Source of the DNA: Pseudomonas sp.
GTDB lineage: Bacteria > Pseudomonadota > Gammaproteobacteria > Pseudomonadales > Pseudomonadaceae
NCBI GenBank assembly: GCA_026398835.1
Contig: JAPLSD010000059.1
Coordinates: forward strand, 1 to 5,927
DNA: 5,927 bases
Reading direction: 5' to 3'
Shown here piece after piece: positions 1 to 5,927 of the stretch. The translations under genes were made by a program, and so were the position numbers. Numbering within the stretch: the stretch's first letter is position 1; each line of letters opens with the position of its first letter. Below the pieces are notes generated by a model. It searched no databases. It saw only the letters and a list, made by a program, of their open reading frames with translations, and was not told where the DNA came from.

Positions 1-1
1 C

Positions 2-1099
2 GGCTTGATCGGCACAGGCTTCATGGGCCGCGCCCACGCCCTCGCCTTTCGCAACGTCAGTGCAGTCTTCGAACTCCCCATACACCTGCATCTGGCCGCC
101 CTGGCCGACGCCGACAGCCAACGCGCCGAACACTGCGCCAATGCTTGGGGCTTCGAAAAAGCCCACAGCGACTGGCAACAACTGATCGACGACCCAAAGG
201 TCAACGTCGTCGCCATCACCACCCCCAACCACCTGCACTACCCCATGACCATGGCCGCCCTGGCCGCGGGCAAACCGGTGTATTGCGAAAAGCCCCTGGC
301 CGTCAGCCTCGAACAGGCCGACCAGATGCGCCTCGCCGCCAAGGCTGCGGGCGTGGTGACGCGAGTCGGCTACAACTACCAGCACAACCCGATCATCGGC
401 CTGGCCCGTGAATTGATTCAGAGCGGCGAACTCGGCGAGATCATCAGTTTTCAGGGCGAGTTCAGCGAAGACTTCATGGCCGATCCGCAATCACCCTGGT
501 CGTGGCGCTGCGAAGCGCAACATGCCGGTGGCGCACTGGCGGATCTGGGCAGTCATCTGCTGGCGATGGCCCGGCATCTGGTCGGTGATGTGGAAGCCGT
601 GTGTGCCGACACCCAGACCGTGCACCGGCAACGTCCTGCCACTGCTGGCAGCCACGATCAGCGCCGCATCGCAGTCGATGATCAGGCCCATGCCCTGCTG
701 CGTTTCGCCAACGGTGCGCGCGGCACGTTCAGCAGCAGTTGGCTCAAGCATGGCTACAAGAATCATCTGAGCTTCGAAATCAGCGGCACTCGCGGCACGC
801 TGGCGTTCGATCAAGAGCGCTTGAATGAATTACGCCTGTACCGCGCGGGTCAGGATGGTTTTCAGCGGTTACTGGCCGGCCCTTCCCTGCCGGGTTACGC
901 CGCCTTCAGTCCGGCGCCGGGGCATCAGTTGGGGTACAACGAGTTGAAAACCCTGGAGGTGCACGGGCTGATCATGGCGCTGGCCGGGCAAGGTACGCAA
1001 GGGACCGACTTTGAAGAAGCCTGGGAAGTGGAACGCCTGGCGACGGCCATTCGGTTGGCCGCGCTGGAGCAGCGTTGGGTCAAGGTGGATGAGGTCTAA
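2..1099 (+). CDS. Gfo/Idh/MocA-family NAD(P)-dependent oxidoreductase (5' end outside window)
   Basis: A cytoplasmic dehydrogenase of the family that oxidises or reduces sugars, inositols and related polyols with NAD(P). The visible 365 residues begin inside the first beta strand of the Rossmann fold: a GTGFMGRAHA dinucleotide-binding loop is at residues 4-13 and the EKP motif, whose Lys is the usual catalytic residue, at 96-98. The C-terminal alpha/beta domain carries the family signature GGALADLGSH at 176-185, with D181 and H185 in the usual substrate/catalytic positions. The frame ends at TAA 1097-1099. Only a few N-terminal residues appear to be missing, because the Rossmann glycine loop normally starts within the first 10-15 residues; the TTG at position 5 is therefore not the start. 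The substrate cannot be told from sequence. It is convergent with the pyrimidine module and shows no functional link to it. Family assignment is confident; specific function is unknown. Confidence 0.93.
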   Translation, partial: GLIGTGFMGRAHALAFRNVSAVFELPIHLHLAALADADSQRAEHCANAWGFEKAHSDWQQLIDDPKVNVVAITTPNHLHYPMTMAALAAGKPVYCEKPLAVSLEQADQMRLAAKAAGVVTRVGYNYQHNPIIGLARELIQSGELGEIISFQGEFSEDFMADPQSPWSWRCEAQHAGGALADLGSHLLAMARHLVGDVEAVCADTQTVHRQRPATAGSHDQRRIAVDDQAHALLRFANGARGTFSSSWLKHGYKNHLSFEISGTRGTLAFDQERLNELRLYRAGQDGFQRLLAGPSLPGYAAFSPAPGHQLGYNELKTLEVHGLIMALAGQGTQGTDFEEAWEVERLATAIRLAALEQRWVKVDEV

Positions 1100-1109
1100 C
1101 TGAGCGCGC

Positions 1110-1158
1110 TGGCGCGGTGGGCTTCGAAGCAAACCACGGCTTCAAATCCCACCCGCCA
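1110..1158. terminator. Possible bidirectional terminator stem-loop between convergent genes
   Basis: TGGCGCGGTGGG (1110-1121) pairs with CCCACCCGCCA (1148-1158) through 11 base pairs with one bulged C. Inside the 26-nt loop, GAAGC (1126-1130) can pair with GCTTC (1139-1143). It lies 10 nt after the oxidoreductase stop and 29 nt past the amidohydrolase stop on the other strand, where a shared terminator would be expected. Neither side has a run of T, so it is not a canonical intrinsic terminator; it could simply act as an RNA 3'-end stabiliser. Confidence 0.4.
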
Positions 1159-1187
1159 ATCGCTTCAGGTCTTGGTAACCACTTCCG

Positions 1188-2468
1188 TCAAGCGGCCAAC
1201 TTGCAGGCAATCGCTGCCGACGCCGCCAACATCGCCCGCAACAACACCGCGCAACCGGCCGCCAGATCGTCCGGCGTAGCGTTTTCGATTTCGTTGTGGC
1301 TGATGCCGCCTTCACACGGCACGAAGATCATCCCGGCCGGGCCCAATTCGGCGAGGAAGATCGCGTCATGCCCGGCGCCACTGACGATGTCCATATGAGA
1401 CAAACCCAGTCCCTGTGCGGCACTGCGCACGGCATCGACGCAGCCCTTGTCGAAATACAGCGGTGGGAAATCGGCGGTCGGCGTCAGTTCGAAGCTCAGG
1501 CCGTGCTCCTCGCAGGTGGTGTCGATCACGTGTTTGACCTCGGCGATCATCGAGTCCAGCCGCGCGGGTTCGAGATGACGGAAATCCAGCGTCATGCGCA
1601 CTTCGCCGGGAATCACATTGCGCGAGCCGGGATAGGCTTGCAGACAACCGACCGTGCCGCAGGCATGGGGCTGATGACCCAACGCGACGCGGTTGACCGC
1701 CGAGACTACCACCGCAGCGCCGACCAACGCGTCCTTGCGCAGGTGCATCGGGGTTGGACCGGCATGGGCTTCAACACCCTTGAGTTTGAGATCGAACCAT
1801 TTTTGCCCCAACGCGCCCATCACCACGCCAATGGTTTTGCGCTCATCCTCGAGGATCGGTCCTTGCTCGATATGCGCTTCGAAATAAGCGCCAACGGCAT
1901 GGCCGCTGACCTTGCGACTACCGGCATAACCAATGGCGTTCAGCGCTTCGCCGACGGTCACGCCTGCGGCATCGGTCTTGGCCAGGGTTTCTTCCAGGGT
2001 GAATTTCTCGGCGAACACCCCGGAACCCATCATGCACGGGGCAAACCGCGAGCCTTCTTCGTTGGTCCAGACCACCACTTCCAGCGGCGCTTCGGTTTCG
2101 ATGCCCAGGTCATTGAGGGTGCGCAGCACTTCCACTCCAGCCAACACGCCAAAGCAACCGTCGAATTTGCCACCCGTGGGCTGGGTGTCGATATGGCTGC
2201 CGGTCATCACCGGTGGCAGTTCCGGATTGCGCCCGGCGCGACGGGCAAAGATATTGCCGACGGCGTCGATGCTCACGGTGCAACCAGCCTCCTCGCACCA
2301 TTGCACGAAGATGTCGCGAGCCTGGCGATCAAGGTCGGTCAGGGCCAGGCGACAGACACCGCCCTTGACCGTGGCGCCGAGTTTGGCCAGTTCCATTAAC
2401 GACTGCCACAGACGGTCGCGGTTGATGTGCTGATGGGTGGACTGCAGAACGTCAAGGGCTGCGCTCAT
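1188..2468 (-). CDS. pydC: N-carbamoyl-beta-alanine amidohydrolase (beta-ureidopropionase), M20 hydantoinase/carbamoylase family
   Basis: Cytoplasmic metal-dependent amidase that hydrolyses N-carbamoyl-beta-alanine to beta-alanine, CO2 and ammonia, the last step of reductive uracil degradation; homologues also act on N-carbamoyl-L-amino acids. The 426-residue protein shows the family's binuclear metal site: H92 in GSHID, D103 in KFDG, the NEEG pair E137 (general base) and E138 (ligand), H199 in AHIEQG, and H391 in ISHNE. H235 in EAHAGPTPM, N284 in SRNVIPG and R297 in DFRH match the usual substrate-binding residues of the lid/dimer domain. Length is normal for the family. The start at 2468 is chosen because GAGGAG sits 6 nt upstream; a TTG six codons earlier would place this site inside the gene. 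It lies 51 bp downstream of the transporter in the same direction, so co-transcription is likely. Allantoate amidohydrolase or L-carbamoylase are the alternatives; the dihydropyrimidinase nearby favours beta-ureidopropionase. Also called bup or hyuC. Confidence 0.88.
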   Translation of the reverse strand: MSAALDVLQSTHQHINRDRLWQSLMELAKLGATVKGGVCRLALTDLDRQARDIFVQWCEEAGCTVSIDAVGNIFARRAGRNPELPPVMTGSHIDTQPTGGKFDGCFGVLAGVEVLRTLNDLGIETEAPLEVVVWTNEEGSRFAPCMMGSGVFAEKFTLEETLAKTDAAGVTVGEALNAIGYAGSRKVSGHAVGAYFEAHIEQGPILEDERKTIGVVMGALGQKWFDLKLKGVEAHAGPTPMHLRKDALVGAAVVVSAVNRVALGHQPHACGTVGCLQAYPGSRNVIPGEVRMTLDFRHLEPARLDSMIAEVKHVIDTTCEEHGLSFELTPTADFPPLYFDKGCVDAVRSAAQGLGLSHMDIVSGAGHDAIFLAELGPAGMIFVPCEGGISHNEIENATPDDLAAGCAVLLRAMLAASAAIACKLAA

Positions 2469-2474
2469 GTTGAT

Positions 2475-2480
2475 CTCCTC
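2475..2480 (-). promoter_or_regulatory. Ribosome binding site deciding the amidohydrolase start
   Basis: The minus strand reads GAGGAG followed by 6 nt and ATG at 2468. This strong Shine-Dalgarno sequence selects the ATG over the in-frame TTG at 2486. The 51-bp gap between transporter stop and this ATG also holds two direct copies of GCCTGAG on the minus strand (plus-strand CTCAGGC at 2478-2484 and 2499-2505), the nearer one overlapping the binding site. Confidence 0.8.
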
Positions 2481-2519
2481 AGGCAATTTATTGGTTTTCT
2501 CAGGCGAAACTTTTGGCCA

Positions 2520-4007
2520 TCACACCGTCGTTTTGGCCACCGCCGTGTCGCTACGGCCCATCAAGCACAATCCGTAATACAACAAGCCGCCCAGCGCCGA
2601 GCCGGTGAACCAGCCGTAGCTGTAAAACCAGCTGAAGGCGTCACTGCCCAACGACAGCACGGTCAGCGCCACCGGGATGCCGAAGGCGATAAAGCCGTTC
2701 CAGTTCCACGCCGGGTACACGTCATCGCGGTACAGGCCCGCCAGGTCGAGCTGCTGTTTCTTGATCAGGAAATAGTCCACCACCATGATCCCGGCGATCG
2801 GTCCCAGTAGGCTGGAATAGCCCAGCAACCAGTTGGAGTAGACGGTTTCCAGGCTGATATCAGAAACCAGCAAACCGAGTTTCTTCAGCAGTTCATGGGC
2901 CATCAATGCCAGGCCCACCAGCCCGGTCAACATTACCGCTTTGGTCCGGTTGATCAACTTGGGCGCAATGTTCTGGAAGTCGTTGGTCGGTGAAACAATG
3001 TTCGCCGCGGTGTTGGTGGACAGGGTCGCAATGATGATCAAGGCCATGGCCAGCGCCACCCAGACGGGGCTTTGAATATGACCGATCAGGGTCACCGGAT
3101 CGGAAACCGTCACCCCGACCAGCTTCGCAGAGGCCGCGGTCATCACCACACCCAGCGCGGCGAACAGGAACATGGTCAGCGGTAAACCAAAAATCTGTCC
3201 AAGGATCTGGTCTTTCTGGCTTTTCGCGTAGCGGCTGAAGTCCGGAATGTTCAGCGACAGTGTCGCCCAGAACCCGACCATGGCGGTCAGCCCGGCGCAG
3301 AAGTAGCTGGTCACGCTGGCGCCTTCCGGGCGTTTCGGCGGGATCGCCATCAATTCGGTCAGTGAGACATTCGGCAAGGCCCAGACCAGCAACCCGATGC
3401 CCACCAGTACCAGCAGCGGTGCAGACAACGTTTCCAGCCACTTGATCGATTCCGCCCCGCGCAGCACCACCCACAGGTTGAGTGCCCAGAACATCATGAA
3501 ACCAATCACCTCGCCGGTGCCGCCCAGGGACTTCCAGCCCTCGAAAATCGACCCGAGAAACAAGTGAATGGCCAGGCCACCGAACATCGTCTGGATGCCA
3601 AACCAGCCGCAGGCTACCAGGGCCCGAATCAAACACGGCACATTGGAACCGATGACACCGAATGAGGAGCGCAGCAGTACCGGAAACGGGATGCCGTACT
3701 TGGTTCCGGCGAAGGCATTAAGGGTCAAGGGGATCAATACGATGAGATTGGCAAACAGAATCGCCAGTAACGCCTCACCGACCGACAGCCCGAAGTATGC
3801 GGTAAGCACCCCGCCGAGGGTGTAGGTCGGCACACAGACCGACATGCCGATCCAGAGCGCCGTGATGTGCCATTTGTTCCAGGTGCGTTCATGCACCTTG
3901 GTCGGTGCGATGTCGTGGTTGTAACGGGGACTGTCGAGTACATCCCTGCCGGCTTCGAGCTCGTACAAGCCGTTGCGCTCGGTCACCTGTGATCTGATCT
4001 GTTGCAT
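2520..4007 (-). CDS. NCS1-family nucleobase/hydantoin transporter
   Basis: Inner-membrane sodium- or proton-coupled symporter of the nucleobase:cation symporter-1 family (the Mhp1/PucI/CodB group). The 495 residues match the family's usual length. About twelve hydrophobic segments are visible, roughly at residues 47-70, 78-98, 126-150, 167-182, 195-212, 234-256, 270-292, 313-335, 355-372, 390-411, 437-456 and 463-483. Family landmarks include W135 and Q139 (spacing as in the Trp/Gln pair that contacts hydantoin in Mhp1), GFWATLSLNIPDFSRY at 245-260 with W247, the TNTAANIVSPTNDF segment at 331-344, and LGPIAGIMVVDYFL at 401-414. The ATG at 4007 is preferred because GGAG lies 5 nt upstream; an ATG 12 codons earlier (4043) has no such site, and the frame stays open to 4199 without family-like sequence. 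Uracil, dihydrouracil, allantoin or hydantoin are all possible substrates; the neighbouring enzymes favour a pyrimidine or hydantoin. Confidence 0.9.
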   Translation of the reverse strand: MQQIRSQVTERNGLYELEAGRDVLDSPRYNHDIAPTKVHERTWNKWHITALWIGMSVCVPTYTLGGVLTAYFGLSVGEALLAILFANLIVLIPLTLNAFAGTKYGIPFPVLLRSSFGVIGSNVPCLIRALVACGWFGIQTMFGGLAIHLFLGSIFEGWKSLGGTGEVIGFMMFWALNLWVVLRGAESIKWLETLSAPLLVLVGIGLLVWALPNVSLTELMAIPPKRPEGASVTSYFCAGLTAMVGFWATLSLNIPDFSRYAKSQKDQILGQIFGLPLTMFLFAALGVVMTAASAKLVGVTVSDPVTLIGHIQSPVWVALAMALIIIATLSTNTAANIVSPTNDFQNIAPKLINRTKAVMLTGLVGLALMAHELLKKLGLLVSDISLETVYSNWLLGYSSLLGPIAGIMVVDYFLIKKQQLDLAGLYRDDVYPAWNWNGFIAFGIPVALTVLSLGSDAFSWFYSYGWFTGSALGGLLYYGLCLMGRSDTAVAKTTV

Positions 4008-4012
4008 GGCCG

Positions 4013-4018
4013 CTCCAC
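4013..4018 (-). promoter_or_regulatory. Ribosome binding site deciding the transporter start
   Basis: The minus strand reads GTGGAG, then 5 nt, then the ATG at 4007. The competing in-frame ATG at 4043 is preceded by a pyrimidine-rich stretch without a purine-rich site, so this element sets the call of a 495-residue protein rather than 507 or 559 residues. Confidence 0.65.
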
Positions 4019-4138
4019 TGTTCTTTTGATTATTTTTGCTCATCGGGTTGGCTGGCGGATTAAGCCGCGAACCGAAACGATGGCCGGAGTACTTGCACGT
4101 CCCACACGACTCATACGGACCGACCAGCTTGCTAGCGG

Positions 4139-4159
4139 CGGCACTCAATAAACGTGCCG
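4139..4159. repeat. GC-rich inverted repeat, CGGCAC arms
   Basis: CGGCAC (4139-4144) and GTGCCG (4154-4159) are perfect 6-bp arms around a 9-nt AT-rich spacer. It sits about 130 bp upstream of the transporter start and would form a hairpin in the transporter leader if transcription begins further out. The minus strand here also resembles a sigma-54 element but lacks the conserved -12 GC. Confidence 0.45.
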
Positions 4160-4205
4160 ACTCTCCCGCGTGCTCGCCCATCCAATCCGTACAGTTCATA
4201 CAACT

Positions 4206-4223
4206 AACTGATGTTTATCAGTT
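4206..4223. promoter_or_regulatory. Inverted repeat resembling an ANR/FNR box
   Basis: AACTGAT (4206-4212) and ATCAGTT (4217-4223) are perfect 7-bp arms around GTTT. The core TGAT-N4-ATCA equals the core of the ANR/FNR consensus TTGAT-N4-ATCAA; the outermost T and A are replaced by C and G, giving 8 of 10 defined positions. It lies about 200 bp upstream of the transporter start. A T-rich TTTTATT stretch follows on the plus strand, so a weak terminator hairpin is an alternative reading. Confidence 0.35.
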
Positions 4224-4247
4224 TTATTCAACACATTAGCGAGCCCT

Positions 4248-4263
4248 TCGGTACATGTTCCGA
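4248..4263. repeat. 16-bp imperfect palindrome centred on ACATGT
   Basis: TCGGTACATGTTCCGA is symmetric at 7 of 8 base-pair positions; only the T/T pair at 4252 and 4259 breaks it. The size and symmetry fit a dimeric repressor operator, but I do not recognise the family. It could be chance in a 637-bp region. Confidence 0.3.
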
Positions 4264-4371
4264 CACTCAGGCCGAATGCCAGACACGTTGCCTATTCAGT
4301 CAGGGCTCAATCTGGTGCATCACTCTTTTTTCAAATGATTCCACACGCTCATAGGCATAGCTCAAGCAGCT

Positions 4372-4389
4372 GATTTCACATAAGAAATC
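4372..4389. repeat. Inverted repeat GATTTC-N6-GAAATC
   Basis: GATTTC (4372-4377) and GAAATC (4384-4389) form perfect 6-bp arms with spacer ACATAA. It directly abuts the TTGACCA motif at 4390, so the two may form a composite regulator site. No regulator family is recognised. Confidence 0.35.
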
Positions 4390-4413
4390 TTGACCATATT
4401 TGGATCCTGTCAA
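4390..4413. promoter_or_regulatory. RutR/PydR-like half-site within a loose TTGAC...GTCAA dyad
   Basis: TTGACCA at 4390-4396 is an exact match to one half of the RutR consensus TTGACCA-N2-TGGTCAA. The opposite half at the normal spacing is poor, but a GTCAA arm occurs at 4409-4413, making TTGAC-N14-GTCAA. RutR-like repressors sense uracil or thymine, and PydR of Pseudomonas putida is a RutR-like repressor of the reductive pyrimidine pathway, so the site fits the genes. The spacing is not canonical, which keeps confidence low. Confidence 0.3.
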
Positions 4414-4420
4414 GTGCGTC

Positions 4421-4446
4421 AAAATGGTGAGGGGCCTCACCATTTT
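4421..4446. promoter_or_regulatory. Perfect dyad with 12-bp arms; CRP/Vfr-like operator or bidirectional terminator
   Basis: AAAATGGTGAGG (4421-4432) and CCTCACCATTTT (4435-4446) are exact reverse complements separated by GG. The core GTGA-N6-TCAC has the exact spacing of CRP/Vfr sites, although the flanking T and A of TGTGA/TCACA are G and C here. Equally, the A-tract, GC-rich stem and T-tract give the shape of a bidirectional intrinsic terminator, but with a very tight loop and only four Ts. In a leader RNA for the transporter it could act as an attenuator. The element is certain; its role is not. Confidence 0.55.
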
Positions 4447-4474
4447 GGTGATTTAGTTAATAACTACTTATAAA
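4445..4474 (+). promoter_or_regulatory. Candidate sigma-70 promoter toward dihydropyrimidinase
   Basis: TTGGTG (4445-4450) and TATAAA (4469-4474) are separated by 18 bp. The -10 matches 5 of 6 and the -35 only 3 of 6 consensus positions. Transcription would start near 4481, giving a leader of about 160 nt that includes the palindrome at 4545-4570. The region is so AT-rich that chance -10 matches are expected. Confidence 0.25.
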
Positions 4475-4516
4475 TCAATACTTTATATTTAATATAAGCT
4501 TATAAAAAATAAATTT
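4449..4516. other. AT-rich island with nested palindromes
   Basis: Only 8 of 68 bases are G or C, far below the flanking genes. It contains TAGTTA-A-TAACTA (4454-4466), TTATAT-N3-ATATAA (4483-4497) and the perfect 12-bp palindrome TATAAGCTTATA (4493-4504). Such islands in Pseudomonas promoters commonly serve as easily melted promoter DNA, UP-like elements or MvaT/MvaU binding sites. Its lying between two divergent transcription units fits a promoter core. Confidence 0.6.
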
Positions 4517-4527
4517 GCTCAATCCAA
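4499..4527 (-). promoter_or_regulatory. Candidate sigma-70 promoter toward the transporter
   Basis: On the minus strand TTGGAT (4527-4522) and TATAAG (4504-4499) are separated by 17 bp; the -10 matches 5 of 6 and the -35 matches 3 of 6. If used, the transporter leader would be about 485 nt and would contain the dyad at 4421-4446 near its 5' end. Low confidence for the same base-composition reason as other elements in the AT island. Confidence 0.22.
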
Positions 4528-4530
4528 TAA

Positions 4531-5927
<1,397 letters not shown>

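Noticed and set aside
1296..2399. Long 367-codon open frame on the plus strand.
   Set aside because: It is antisense to the amidohydrolase, whose catalytic motifs are intact; long shadow frames are common in GC-rich genes and the His/Gly/Asp-rich translation is not protein-like.
2893..3636. 247-codon open frame on the minus strand overlapping the transporter.
   Set aside because: It lies within the transporter gene in another frame; the translation is rich in Arg, Gly and Asp with no membrane segments or known motifs.
4144..4159. Sigma-54-like sequence on the minus strand, CGGCACG-N4-TTGA, upstream of the transporter.
   Set aside because: The nearly invariant GC of the -12 element is GA here and the first base is C, and the match is partly explained by the CGGCAC inverted repeat. 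Nitrogen control is plausible for this pathway but this site does not support it.
4008..4199. N-terminal extension of the transporter to 4043 or 4199 (507 or 559 residues).
   Set aside because: The extension is cysteine- and serine-rich without family resemblance, neither upstream start has a ribosome site, and the ATG at 4007 has GGAG at proper spacing and gives the normal family length.
4036..4239. 67-codon open frame on the plus strand in the intergenic region.
   Set aside because: No ribosome site, no recognisable protein features, and it mostly mirrors the open upstream extension of the transporter frame.

Overview
The window looks like a chromosomal stretch of a Pseudomonas, probably of the fluorescens/putida type. 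This is inferred from the GC-rich coding sequence, the protein sequences and the gene content; no rRNA or other marker gene is present to prove it. I see no insertion sequence, phage gene, tRNA, CRISPR array or other sign of recent transfer.

Layout: (1) positions 2-1099, plus strand, the 3' part of a Gfo/Idh/MocA-family NAD(P)-dependent oxidoreductase whose start lies left of the window. (2) 1100-1187, a short convergent gap with a terminator-like stem-loop. (3) 1188-2468, minus strand, an M20-family N-carbamoyl-beta-alanine amidohydrolase (beta-ureidopropionase, PydC/Bup type). (4) 2520-4007, minus strand, an NCS1-family nucleobase/hydantoin transporter, 51 bp upstream of the amidohydrolase and probably in the same operon. 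(5) 4008-4644, a 637-bp divergent intergenic region with no convincing gene but many dyad symmetries and an AT-rich island. (6) 4645 to the right edge, plus strand, a dihydropyrimidinase (D-hydantoinase family) cut by the window end at residue 427.

The last three genes form a coherent module of reductive pyrimidine (uracil/thymine) or hydantoin catabolism. The transporter would bring in the base or hydantoin. Dihydropyrimidinase opens the dihydropyrimidine or hydantoin ring to an N-carbamoyl amino acid. The amidohydrolase releases beta-alanine (or another amino acid), CO2 and ammonia. Dihydropyrimidine dehydrogenase, which would make dihydrouracil, is not in the window and may lie beyond the right edge. 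The oxidoreductase is convergent to this module and probably belongs to an unrelated sugar or polyol locus.

The enzymes are well-known families, so I do not claim a new enzymatic system. The part most worth attention is the divergent control region: a perfect 12-bp-arm dyad with CRP/Vfr-like core spacing that also resembles a bidirectional terminator, a near-perfect 26-bp palindrome 74 bp upstream of the dihydropyrimidinase start, a RutR/PydR-like half-site, an ANR-like box and an 88% AT island. All regulatory readings are inferences from sequence pattern.
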